Positions 10,401 through 17,388 of a stretch of 64,000 nucleotides of DNA are shown in pieces. The stretch spans positions 38,673-102,672 of the forward strand of contig NZ_BAOG01000082.1 of NCBI RefSeq assembly GCF_000400365.1, read 5' to 3'. The position numbers and the translations under genes were made by a program. The notes below the pieces were generated by a model. That model was not told where the DNA came from. It did no database searches and was given only the letters and a program-made list of their open reading frames with translations. The stretch's first letter is position 1; each line of letters begins with the position of its first letter. The DNA comes from Vibrio jasicida CAIM 1864 = LMG 25398. Lineage in GTDB: Bacteria > Pseudomonadota > Gammaproteobacteria > Enterobacterales > Vibrionaceae.

Positions 10401-12793
10401 CAACGGATGTTGGTGTGAAAGATGCTATCAGCAATATTGACGTTGTTCGACTTGATGGGACGACCGTGAAAGCGTTTGATTCATGGCGTATTGATATCAA
10501 CAAAGGTAACCCAGAAACAGACATCACCAATATTCCAAGTGTGAATGCCGACATTGATTCGACGCTGAGCATTGCGGCAAATGATGAGGTGGAGTTTGTG
10601 ATTACTGGTCTCGTAAACCAATACGCCATTGCTGAGATTGAAAACACGGCAAGCGCCACGTTCCGGGGGGATACTCAAGACGCAACAGCGACGCTCTTAG
10701 CGATGCCAGAGTCAGTCAAACTTGAGAAAACCGTGGATGACGAGTATTACCGTCCGGGTGAAAACGTCACTTACCACGTGGTGTTAAGTAATGAATCTGG
10801 CTCGTTTACCGAAGAGATAGTGCTAAAAGATCTTATCTCTGAGTTGAAGGTGAATACGATTCACGACACCGAAGCGCCAGCGTTTACCAGTTGGAGTATG
10901 ACAAGCTCATATAATGACGACCGCACCATCGTGTTGCCACAAATTCAGGGCGACAACCTGGATGTGAATAGCCGTGTGATTATTGCGCCAAACGATCAGT
11001 TGGACATTGAAATCACGGGTGTCGTAAACGCGGATGCGATGGGAGAAATCACCAACCACGCGTATGCCTATGACAAGTCAGAAAGTGATGTCCTTGCTGA
11101 TGATTCCGCAACCATCAAACCACTGCCGATCATTTTGTCGGTGACCAAGGTGGCGGATAAAGCGGAATACACCAACGACGACGATGACATTACCTTCACA
11201 ATGACCGCGACCAACCGAGGTTCTGCCGATGCAGAAAGCGTCAACTTGTTGGATGAAATCGATAAGCTCATTGGTAACAACGGCAATCCATTGTTCACCA
11301 CATGGAAAGCGACCATCACCGAGCTCAAGTCTGGTGTTGTGGTTTCTGTTGATTCAGATAGCAATGTCGATTCAAACCACGCCATGAAGGCGTATCAAGG
11401 TAATGAATACGAAATCGTGGTGAAGGGTGAAATCAACCGAGGTATCGATGACAACTTCACAAACGTATTCACCGCCGCAGCATCGACAGGTGAAACCGCT
11501 TCCGCCAATGTGACCATTAAGGTCAAGAAGCAAGCGTACAACGAAGGCATGTTGAAAGTGACTAAGGTTGCTAGCAAGTCAGAAGCGAGCGTCGGTGAAG
11601 TTGTGGAATATGAAGTGACGATCACCAACGAAAACGACAACCCATTCACGGGGGTTCGTTTGGTTGACCGCTACCCAGGAGGCTTCGCTTACATCCCTGA
11701 CTCTACCGAGATGGTGAACAGTGGACCAGATGGTGTGTTTGATACCGCAGACGACATCCAAATTACCGTAGAGCCAACTAAGACCAATCAGTTGTTCTTC
11801 GAAGTCGGAGATATGAATATCTATGGCAACGGTGACTCGCAAACTGCAGACGCAATTCGAATTCGTTACCTAATGCGTGTGAGTGTTGGTGCTACCTTTG
11901 GCGTTTACACCAACACCGCATGGGCAGAAGCGCCACCGGCAGAAAGCTTCTCTGCACAAAACACCACGACCAACTACGTTGTGAAGTCGAACCTTGCCAG
12001 CGCAACGGTCGAAGTTATGCCAGACAAGGTGTTCGATACTGCATCTATCATCGGTAAGGTGTTTGAAGATCATAACGGTGATGGCTTCCAAGCTGATGCC
12101 ACTGCCGATGATATCTACATCGATGTTGACCTTGCAGAGGGGGATTACATTCCGAATTCCACGTTCATTACTCAAGATGGCGTAGAGACTCAGTTGAAAG
12201 ACGCGAACGTGAAATTGAAAGGGCAAGACGTTGTGATGTCGAGTGTGGATAAAGGATATGAAGTCGATGAATTGTACGGCTTATCTCGCAACCGAACCAT
12301 TGAAGGTAGCAACAAAGTGGCTTTCCAATTTAAGACGCGGACCCGCCAAGGCTTCCCATTCAAGGTGACGACCGATAATGGCACTTACATCGAATTTGAC
12401 ATGCAAGGTAACGCTACGACTAAGCACAAAGGAGATAAGAAGAAAGGATTGTCGGCAGAAAATATCGATGTGATACGAAACCTCTACCGAGATGGTGACG
12501 ATTACCTTTGGGAGATCGTCGTAGAGAACAAAGGGATCTACGAAGACGGTATTCCAGGGGTTCGCTTATTGACTGTCGAAGGCATCATCATCGAGACAGA
12601 CCAGTATGGTCGATACCATGTACCAGATCAGTGGGTGTTGAATAAAAAAGGTAAGCAGTTCTTGGTCAAAGTCGACACTGACTCGCTACCAACAGGCATG
12701 AAGGTAATCAGTGAAAACCCGAAAGTGCGCCGAATCACACCAAACAAACTGACGAAATTTAACTTCAGCATCAAAAGCAGTGGGGATGATTAA
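1475..12793 (+). CDS. Giant DUF11-type repeat surface protein (3772 aa)
   Basis: A signal peptide (residues 1-29, hydrophobic LALFLLMFLLPF then ALA/AG) is followed by about 24 tandem repeats of 135-140 residues, counted by eye. Each begins with a strand like 'EKTVD..YY.PGE.VTY.V.V.N.G' and contains a 'D.IS.I....G....AFDSW.I' segment, then 'N.DIDS...IAPND.VEF.ITG.VN..A.GEI.NTA'. This is the DUF11/TIGR01451 beta-sandwich pattern. The last four full repeats start near 9487, 9898, 10306 and 10715, a period of about 409-411 bases, and resemble one another most. From about residue 3520 a different C-terminal module begins, with an EF-hand-like DHNGDGFQ and a carboxypeptidase-regulatory/SdrD-B-like segment (GIPGVRLLTVEG, then TDQYGRYHVP). 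No T1SS, autotransporter or LPXTG signal is seen. The ATG has no Shine-Dalgarno sequence, and an in-frame stop at 1460 limits the start. It is the first gene of a three-gene unit and probably forms a long surface fibre or adhesin. Confidence 0.9.
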   Translation: MSRKSIVPIVQRYLALFLLMFLLPFKALAAGEIEISFSPTFGLPYENGQVITYSIEVRNTTISTITDVSVTNAIWDVMSGSSRAFSSVKITDTHTLGTNAGSYSSSNSNLNVTGANLLPLGRITYQIEATVADDAAEDIVLGNTEVKGTVSGTETTFTNTDTITFPPAEYDYLLEEYVNPEEYEVGGTLTYSLTATNNGAYAVKGLDIEQEFASLTGQKLDGSTGDAFSSVTISAVASSGSDAGNFATTGDLSVTDAEISVGGYITYTIKATVAADLVSDIDTQASSTTRAGTVDSNPLSTPPADPDIELEHTLNSTSPYLINGEVDFELKVSNNGGAIAHNYHVKQNIKDLVSRNGLANNLSPSYDNTDVDGNPFTTWDISVSSIGSNSLSDYQGSSQTDVDFDDTVSIYPGESITYQIKATLTPITIGTLQGFTASVTDESGSLVESSSISDTVDAEKVLSVTDSDISISKTTSASEYVPGGEIEYEITVTNGSSKYFANNLLVQDNLTCVVTEQAGGAGDGQAFEKWKVEVISGEDSIGSDPGSFSYGAWTSSPLSLTPDIAPGKTIKYKLTAKTNDTSTGLILDDDPSCSNDNVTEEGSGVQTPDDNLRASKDVDSRFYSSGQTLTYTITVTNDGDGFANQVQVLDDLNSVKTTDINGKEINAYSDWTITAEAFKDDGTPATASNTGITGEVKHPDNLNVIATLQPHSYIEYTIVAQTNPLANGHISNEVTVDGSVYADRGSDPRDFAIALNKRVKTNTDSGFHGEQTAYSKLDTEVTYQISLKNDKENGYATNVAVKDTLSSISAKILEPDTTSKQVFKSWTISAEIISDDPQLDGNPAYTDVGTFAPNTDLDTTAQIPPNVEVVYTIVAQIDRSNESEIIYSRFDNTAEIKTPDSTVQSSASDTVIVYPHDPKVIVAKTTPDDSFVPGQWVNFKITIVNTGPGYANEVRVTDDIKGLNAFSEWEITASTDSNNSPFKTGSYAGEKSGYPNNGNIDSRIDIDPKINGVEGYVVYNVRGKVKDDYIEDEIANTAEIYDPSTNLNQSSSAEIGGTSGDSLNVSILKTADKVRFVPGDDVTYEIRVLNNGANVESGLKVVDLLTDIRSVLANDKDNQYENYPNQSPFEYWQFDFDDGGGFQSQTTEDFIYPPGDASNTMTLAAGELRTFRIKARVKDNVIGSQDSMGNLNDKIENDAYVYRDFGQVTEESHLSHHEMERAYNGGDVVRKLLVNGVESRFYSPGDTLTYQVTVSSQTGYVNDHAVSENITGVTTQLLDGSLATPFDKGFTVDVSKDDSNGGDGTTDGTLDGTVADNKDINTTIDVAGKDSVTFEVVGVVREDATGTITIGGITVIPNSYHLAFSKTVDQSSYEPGQPLVYRLTIENDGKGNAYNIPVIDRLSNIMVDLVDGTSGKAFDSGWTVVPRIVSGSSLAILDLDGKIADNADIDTHASIPKGTIIEYVVTAKVNNNAVGEILNLLTVDGDTVSAETKASAEKYDFSKHVTKIYDQDGTTELSGGYTPGGYIEYEISLKNLNNVHINEMPIKDEISKIQTDYFDGSGKGRAFDSWTIVTSVDSSGISDAGSVSNNSDIDTKFNLAANEFATGGTFVTYTIKAKISEKAIGQILNVAVVDKSHNLPSEPVNMLPVNIVKSHKAYTDTSLATHKTTYNHTTDGEKIVYHLRIENNGKGLEYNKSLKELFSNVKVRVAQNAAGESDSQTLPAFDQYGWTVTATTSGEATTLIDGYTGGANADIDISVLSIAPGGWIDFVMESQIRQDALDQIVATPKYNGSNFNSAKVTPEGSNLSVSKEIVSIDGKSYVSGDTYKPEDEVIYKFTVINTEPVWRDQTVIQDIVSNVRVEVIGGTTKSAFSDTDISHAFTSTGTTGTQDTYIESYDATDDLDLLVDIAPEEVIEFTVKGKVRPDALGDIDGNTGKAGNQSDTTDVIPPVVPVLNFEKSVLSTTADSGTCTFPSTTGTGCHYNPNGQVQYQVSVTNVGDSITNGATIVDELNTIDTSDGKAAFQDYSVAIVSAPDADRFSITGNYQGTVPLNAAFDLMPGDTVVFEIDGTVAADATGTITNVAKVNGVDSNAVVLDPGTSSLIAQKSTDTPTYTPGSEVRYQMRVRNETANNELIDIRDIISNYKVEVADGTEQVALKDWTVSAQIITDGNPAYTDISNLNSVAPNTDIDVTVQMGGKAADDTYTEILIEVIGHARDDAVGEFTNQLQGKLNSGTNYFTYNLKEKVIIPEPGTLTVSKVTSITPAIYHPGDTIGYDIEVKNTGTGYATDVLISDLWKTIRAEKAGATLPVRAFDSWSATSVSVDGTDPTLTQPIAGSEVTGDNGYQIRYNIHPDHTVKLHVEGVVKADLVGDITNVVEVSDSSGSQTADATYVAATADLTVDKTVDKSQYESGDKLTYTITIENTTANWASDVSIKDLVNDITSTSITGATVKAFESGTIFFNASSQTGDTKFPSSTGEFLDGSLDISPNDVVTITAEGELDPEVVGDVTNQVEVTYNGSTKTAEATSTATIPDLTFTKEPMVEFYSPNQAAGYILKIVNEGNSYANDINLKDEIGALTVNTIDGSANQAFLQWAVQYVTGSSLTTVDANSLVVDKDIDYNIDLAPNDTITLYVIGLVNPEATGDIVNTATLNHNSKDVTETATLKPRPGDIVLEKTTDERYYQPGEFSTFRVKVTNNGSGFAADVKVEDIISSLEVETSGGAIEPAFNDWTIVTTKGDPRTNIDTVPGPNGDISTNLDIAPGDTVEFAITGTVNSSAVANIVNTATAEFGGATTDATATLETLPEEVWIEKTAESPIYIPGEEAVFHVRVYNGTDGFDNDIELDDILSGIKAINIYGVNERAFESWTIETTKSDSRTTITPMPVDNQDIRSVIDIAPHDIVEFTITVKTNPLAASEITNIATADLNGTTQQSSATIQPQSQGISIEKTADTEYYVPGTEATFRVKVKNEGTVPATDVGVKDAISNIDVVRLDGTTVKAFDSWRIDINKGNPETDITNIPSVNADIDSTLSIAANDEVEFVITGLVNQYAIAEIENTASATFRGDTQDATATLLAMPESVKLEKTVDDEYYRPGENVTYHVVLSNESGSFTEEIVLKDLISELKVNTIHDTEAPAFTSWSMTSSYNDDRTIVLPQIQGDNLDVNSRVIIAPNDQLDIEITGVVNADAMGEITNHAYAYDKSESDVLADDSATIKPLPIILSVTKVADKAEYTNDDDDITFTMTATNRGSADAESVNLLDEIDKLIGNNGNPLFTTWKATITELKSGVVVSVDSDSNVDSNHAMKAYQGNEYEIVVKGEINRGIDDNFTNVFTAAASTGETASANVTIKVKKQAYNEGMLKVTKVASKSEASVGEVVEYEVTITNENDNPFTGVRLVDRYPGGFAYIPDSTEMVNSGPDGVFDTADDIQITVEPTKTNQLFFEVGDMNIYGNGDSQTADAIRIRYLMRVSVGATFGVYTNTAWAEAPPAESFSAQNTTTNYVVKSNLASATVEVMPDKVFDTASIIGKVFEDHNGDGFQADATADDIYIDVDLAEGDYIPNSTFITQDGVETQLKDANVKLKGQDVVMSSVDKGYEVDELYGLSRNRTIEGSNKVAFQFKTRTRQGFPFKVTTDNGTYIEFDMQGNATTKHKGDKKKGLSAENIDVIRNLYRDGDDYLWEIVVENKGIYEDGIPGVRLLTVEGIIIETDQYGRYHVPDQWVLNKKGKQFLVKVDTDSLPTGMKVISENPKVRRITPNKLTKFNFSIKSSGDD

Positions 12794-12849
12794 CCGTTAG
12801 CAGCACAGATGCAGGCTGGGTGCGCCCAGCCGACCACTTAAGCGGTTAA
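12790..12849 (+). other. Nested hairpins between giant protein and barrel genes
   Basis: An outer pair TTAACCG (12790-12796) and CGGTTAA (12843-12849) encloses a perfect GC-rich hairpin, GGCTGGG-tgcg-CCCAGCC (12814-12831). There is no T-run, so it is not a standard terminator. It could be an mRNA-stabilising or translation-coupling structure that sets different expression for the two genes. Confidence 0.55.
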
Positions 12850-12861
12850 GCAGGATTATTT

Positions 12862-15800
12862 ATGATTAGATTGAGACCATCAAAACTGACAATGTGTATC
12901 GCGGCTGGGTTGCCGATACTTTCGTTCGCGAAAGACACCAGTCAATTGGAGAAACTTGACAGTGACTCACTGGGTATTGAAGTTAAAGCGCATGAGCAAA
13001 TCGATAATTCGCGTATTTATTTAGAACAAGGTGCGATCTGGGCAAGCCGTGACATTATGCGTTTTGACCCGGTACTTGACCTGAGCATTAGCAGCGATGT
13101 TGAAGTGAAAGATGGTAAGCCACTGCAAGAGATGAGCTTTGCTATCACAACTAACTTCAGCTACTACGTTGACCATTACCAACTGGAAGTATTCCGTGGT
13201 GGTGACCGTGGCTTGGTTGATCCTTTAACAGTGGTTGAAGGTCAGCAATTTGCGAACGATTTCAATATTGTTTGGGATGGCACGACCGATCAAGAATTTC
13301 AATTTGAATCCAACACGCAGCTGTTGTTCCGTTTAAAAGCCTTCGATAAAGATGGCAATATGGACGTGACGACGGTCGGCGTGATTAACCTAGTTGAGCC
13401 AGATTCTGAAGTCGACATCGACAAGAACGACGGCGAAGAAGAACAAAGCCGTAAACTTGGTAAAGCACAGTTGATGCGCCATAACATTCCGACCTCAGCG
13501 GGGCTGGCACGTTTCATCGGTACGGGACTAAAAGGCGTTGATAAGGTCATTATCGGCGAAGACGAATTTGATGTTGAAGAAGGTGAGTTGTACGCAGAGC
13601 AATATCTACCCGCGGATGCGTACTTGTTCCCGACGCGCATAGTATTCGACAATGGAGAAGAGCGTCGCTACCAATTGTATGTACGTATTCCAGATGAATA
13701 CTGGGTACAAGCCGGTCTTGCCGATTTCTATATCGGTAAAAATAAGGTGACGGGCAACTCCGCTGCATTGGCAGTCGATGACCAATACCAAGATGATATC
13801 TACAATCAAGGCCGCCTAGCGTACTTTGGCCAAGGTAAGTTTGGTGACAAACTCAGAATTACTACCCACTTTGATACCAAAGAAAGCGACGTGCGAGACA
13901 TGTTTAAGCACCCGTTTGCCTCTGACTCATCCAGTGTGTTCGACATTCTGGAAGACGACGATGAGATGTATTATGGCAACTATGGTGACAGCTCCAACAT
14001 CTACAAAGTGGTGAATACCAAGGGTAAAGTTTACCTCAACGTTGAGTACGATAAATCCAATGTGTTGTGGGGTAACTACAACACTGGTATTACTGGCACC
14101 GACAACAACGACTACAACCGTAGCTTGTATGGCTTCAAAGGCGATTACCGTACCCGTTCAACCACTAAGTTTGGTGAAGACCGTTTGAACATTGTTGGTT
14201 TTGCTGCTGAATCTGATTCACTCTTTGCTCACGATGAATTCCTAGGGACTGGCGGTTCGCTGTACTTCTTGCGTCATGGTGAAGTGGTTCCAGGCAGCGA
14301 CAAGGTGATGGTGAAAGTTGTTGACCCTGACAGCAGCATCACGGTCCAGGAAATGCCACTGCAATCGGGACGAGACTATGAAATTGACCCGTATCAAGGT
14401 CGTATTATTCTGACCAGACCGCTGAACAACATCATTTCAGATAATTTCGGCACCGTCATCAATGACCAACCATCGTCTGGTTATGACAACTATCTAGCGG
14501 TGGACTATGAATATGTACCTCAGGGCAGTGATGCTTTGGATGCATTGACTGCTGGTGGTCGTGTTAAAGGATGGGTGAATGATTACATTGGTGTTGGTGC
14601 CAATTATCAAACCGAAGAAAAAGACAACCAAGATTACGAAGCGTACGGCACGGACTTAACCTTGCGTGCATCTGAAGGGACGTACTTAAAAGCCGAATTC
14701 GGACACAGTAAAGGTCGTCAAACTGATTCCAACTACGTATCTTTCGATGGAGGCTTAACCTTTACTCCGATTGGCAGCAATGCGGAAGATCGTGAAGGTG
14801 ATATCTACCAAGTGAAAGGCGTGATGAACCTTTATGATATTGCGCCGAATATCTTCTCTGCGGTGGGTAACGATGTTAAGGGGTGGTATAAATCTAAAGA
14901 TGCGGGATACAGTTACGCAAACCAAGATGACGATTTAGAACAAGAATCTTACGGCACTGAAATTCGCTTCCAAGCGACCGATCGTGTTGCTGTGAAAACA
15001 CGCTTTACCTCGATTGAAGAGCGCGAATCCGATGGCGATCTAAGAACAGATACCCAACAAGCGGAACTGGAAGCACAGGTTAAAGTTACCAAAAACATTA
15101 AGATCTCCGCAGCAGGTAAGCAAGTTGATGAACTGAATAACGAAAATGAAAAAGGCCAAGGCACCTTAGCGGGTCTTCGCGCCGATTACATTTGGGACAG
15201 CGACAATAATGTTTATGTTAAAGGCCAAAAAACCGTCGGTAAGACTGATGAATACGATGAGAACGACAGCGTTACTCTGGGTGGTGAAACCCGTATTTTA
15301 GAAGACTTCGTGGTTGGCGCAGAATACACCACTGGTGATCGCGGTGATGCTGCTGAAGCGAGTGTGACTTACGACGTAACCGAAGATTACAGCACATACT
15401 TAACTTACGTAGATGATACTTACGAAGGCAAAAACAATGTGATTGTCGGTCAACGTGCAGATCTGACTTCAACGGTCGACTTCTACCAAGAAAACCAATT
15501 TGTTGATGAAAACAACGGTAAAGGGCGTATCGACTCATTCGGTTTTGGCTATGACATGAACGATGACATCGACATGGGCATTGGCTACCAAAAAGGGGAA
15601 ATTGAAGACGACCAGAAAATCACAACCGAGCGCCAAGCCGTGAGTGTGAGCACTTCGATTGATCTAGATGACGTGGTCTTCAAGAATAAAGTTGAATACC
15701 GTGTCGACAAAACCGATGAAACGACAGACCCAGATAAAAAACGTGTTGATCAATGGGTCACCACCAACCGTTACACACATCACCTAACGGAGGAGTACAC

Positions 15801-16377
15801 CCTATTTGGTAAGTTCAACTATTCACTTTCTGAAAGTAAATCGAGTGACAAAGTGTTAGCACGCTTCATTGAGTCGACAGCAGGTTTGGCATATCGCCCT
15901 ATCTACAACGATCGCTTGAACGTGTTATCGCGTTACACCTACTTGGTGGATTTCGACCAACTTAATCGAGATGTTGATTACAAAGATGAAGAAAGCCACA
16001 TCATCGAAATCGAAGGTATCTACTCGTTGGATGCAAACTGGGATTTAGGTGCGAAATACGCATTCAAAAATAAGAGTGAAATTTTTACTCGTCAATCAGG
16101 CGAAGACATTCCAGTCGACAGTAAAATTTCTCTCTATGGCTTGAGTGCCTCTTACCGCGTCATGAAAGATTGGGATGTAACGGGTGAGTACCATTGGAAG
16201 ACCGACAGCACCTACGACGAGCTAGAGCAGGGTGCATTGGTTTCGGTGAACAAACACTTAAGCGATAACTTTAAAGTTGGGGTGGGTTACAACTTCTCAA
16301 GCTTTGACGGTAACCTAGCGAATGATGATGATTACGATGCATCAGGCGTGTTCATTAACCTAGTTGGTAAGTTATAA
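12862..16377 (+). CDS. Probable outer-membrane beta-barrel protein of the giant-repeat operon
   Basis: A 1171-residue protein with a signal peptide (residues 1-23, ending LSFA/KD). The N-terminal 500 or so residues look like periplasmic beta-sandwich domains, with acidic stretches near residues 180-195 and 355-370. Two parts stand out: an Ig-like region (about 60-170) and a segment with GSDKVMVKVVDPD, GRDYEIDPYQGRIILTRPL. The last 550 or so residues are alternating-hydrophobicity strands separated by Asp/Glu/Lys-rich turns (for example YLKAEFGHSKG, VAVKTRFTSIEE, FKVGVGYNFSSFD), typical of a barrel of many strands, ending in FINLVGKL. I do not recognise a named family. It is 68 bases downstream of the giant repeat gene and 9 bases upstream of the OmpA lipoprotein, so it is a plausible outer-membrane exporter or anchor for the fibre. 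That role is inference. Confidence 0.75.
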   Translation: MIRLRPSKLTMCIAAGLPILSFAKDTSQLEKLDSDSLGIEVKAHEQIDNSRIYLEQGAIWASRDIMRFDPVLDLSISSDVEVKDGKPLQEMSFAITTNFSYYVDHYQLEVFRGGDRGLVDPLTVVEGQQFANDFNIVWDGTTDQEFQFESNTQLLFRLKAFDKDGNMDVTTVGVINLVEPDSEVDIDKNDGEEEQSRKLGKAQLMRHNIPTSAGLARFIGTGLKGVDKVIIGEDEFDVEEGELYAEQYLPADAYLFPTRIVFDNGEERRYQLYVRIPDEYWVQAGLADFYIGKNKVTGNSAALAVDDQYQDDIYNQGRLAYFGQGKFGDKLRITTHFDTKESDVRDMFKHPFASDSSSVFDILEDDDEMYYGNYGDSSNIYKVVNTKGKVYLNVEYDKSNVLWGNYNTGITGTDNNDYNRSLYGFKGDYRTRSTTKFGEDRLNIVGFAAESDSLFAHDEFLGTGGSLYFLRHGEVVPGSDKVMVKVVDPDSSITVQEMPLQSGRDYEIDPYQGRIILTRPLNNIISDNFGTVINDQPSSGYDNYLAVDYEYVPQGSDALDALTAGGRVKGWVNDYIGVGANYQTEEKDNQDYEAYGTDLTLRASEGTYLKAEFGHSKGRQTDSNYVSFDGGLTFTPIGSNAEDREGDIYQVKGVMNLYDIAPNIFSAVGNDVKGWYKSKDAGYSYANQDDDLEQESYGTEIRFQATDRVAVKTRFTSIEERESDGDLRTDTQQAELEAQVKVTKNIKISAAGKQVDELNNENEKGQGTLAGLRADYIWDSDNNVYVKGQKTVGKTDEYDENDSVTLGGETRILEDFVVGAEYTTGDRGDAAEASVTYDVTEDYSTYLTYVDDTYEGKNNVIVGQRADLTSTVDFYQENQFVDENNGKGRIDSFGFGYDMNDDIDMGIGYQKGEIEDDQKITTERQAVSVSTSIDLDDVVFKNKVEYRVDKTDETTDPDKKRVDQWVTTNRYTHHLTEEYTLFGKFNYSLSESKSSDKVLARFIESTAGLAYRPIYNDRLNVLSRYTYLVDFDQLNRDVDYKDEESHIIEIEGIYSLDANWDLGAKYAFKNKSEIFTRQSGEDIPVDSKISLYGLSASYRVMKDWDVTGEYHWKTDSTYDELEQGALVSVNKHLSDNFKVGVGYNFSSFDGNLANDDDYDASGVFINLVGKL

Positions 16378-16386
16378 GAGGGTCAC

Positions 16387-17292
16387 ATGAAAACGACGAT
16401 GCGTTTAGTTAGCGGAATTATGGCCGCAGCATTATTAGGTGGCTGTGCAGCAGATGCTTATGTTAGCCAAGAGAACCGAGATAAATTTGCAGACTTGAAT
16501 GTCTCCAAATTTTTAATCAGTGAGTGTTTAGCACCGCAGCGTGAAATTCATATCGCTGTTGCTGAACATTTCGATTTCGATAAATCCATCATTCGTGAAG
16601 CTGATGCTGCAAGCCTAGACGCGTTCATCCATGATATTCGAGGCTTGAGTGGACGCATTACGATTGTCGGTCATACCGATTTTAAAGGTTCTGACGAATA
16701 CAATGAGAAGCTGTCTATGCGCCGCGCTGAATCGGTAGAAGCGTATCTACAGCAACAACTCGATCCAGAGCAATATGATTGGGAAGTGAAACACTTTGGT
16801 GAGTCGCAGCCACTGGCGCTGGGTAAATCGGATCAAGCGCGGGCAGAAAACCGTCGCGCTTACGTGATGTTTGAAGAGGCGAAGAAATATGAAGAAATGC
16901 CTTTCTGTGAGCCGCCAAAACCAGAGCGTAAGGTTTACATGGCGATGACACCGCACTTCGATTTCGATAAGTCGGAATTAAAACCGGAAGACCTTTCACA
17001 ATTAGATGACTTCATCGCAAAACTGCAAGGTTTAGAGGGGAGCATTATGGTCGCTGGTCATACTGACCAAGTCGGTGCTCGTTCATACAATGAAGCACTT
17101 GCAGAGCGTCGTGCTCAGGCTGTAGTGGAATACCTGAAGACGAAACTTGACCCATCACTGTTTGTTTGGGAAGTAAAAGCCTTTGGTGAACTTCAACCTG
17201 TGATCAATGAAGAATCTCTTGAAGCCAATGCTTTAAACCGCCGAGCGTTTATCGTATTTAAAGAAAGCGAATTGGGACAACCGACTGAATAA
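16387..17292 (+). CDS. Lipoprotein with two tandem OmpA domains
   Basis: A 301-residue protein with a lipoprotein signal (lipobox LLGGC, Cys at about residue 20) and two successive OmpA-like peptidoglycan-binding domains. Domain 1 (about 50-165) has HFDFDKS, IVGHTDFKGS and ENRRAYVMF; domain 2 (about 185-295) has HFDFDKS, VAGHTDQVGA and LNRRAFIVF. Doubling of the domain in one lipoprotein is uncommon. It starts nine bases after the barrel gene's stop and is therefore co-transcribed with it. It probably links the surface complex to peptidoglycan, as MotB/Pal-type domains do. The partial gene at the left edge of the window is a close paralogue. Confidence 0.92.
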   Translation: MKTTMRLVSGIMAAALLGGCAADAYVSQENRDKFADLNVSKFLISECLAPQREIHIAVAEHFDFDKSIIREADAASLDAFIHDIRGLSGRITIVGHTDFKGSDEYNEKLSMRRAESVEAYLQQQLDPEQYDWEVKHFGESQPLALGKSDQARAENRRAYVMFEEAKKYEEMPFCEPPKPERKVYMAMTPHFDFDKSELKPEDLSQLDDFIAKLQGLEGSIMVAGHTDQVGARSYNEALAERRAQAVVEYLKTKLDPSLFVWEVKAFGELQPVINEESLEANALNRRAFIVFKESELGQPTE

Positions 17293-17374
17293 TTTGGTAA
17301 GGTTGTCCTTTCGCAAGCTCTCTATCTGTTTTCTTAGTGATAGCTAGCATGAAAGGTCAACCTTCTAAACCAAA
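17293..17374. repeat. Long imperfect inverted repeat before mscS-like gene
   Basis: AAGGTTGTCCTTTC (17299-17312) pairs with GAAAGGTCAACCTT (17351-17364) at 13 of 14 positions. An outer extension TTTGGT (17293-17298) pairs with ACCAAA (17369-17374) across a four-base bulge. The structure starts at the OmpA stop and ends right beside the GGGAG ribosome site of the next gene. It has no T-run. It may act as a transcription barrier, an operator, or a translation switch for the channel gene. Confidence 0.6.
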
Positions 17375-17388
17375 CAGGGAGTCGGGTA

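Noticed and set aside
9523..11649. Several 80-106 codon minus-strand frames in the giant repeat gene
   Set aside because: They recur at the same place in successive repeats, as reverse frames of a repeated coding sequence do.
1475..12793. RTX-type, type I secreted giant adhesin
   Set aside because: It has a standard Sec signal peptide, no GGxGxDxxx nonapeptides, and no T1SS genes nearby.
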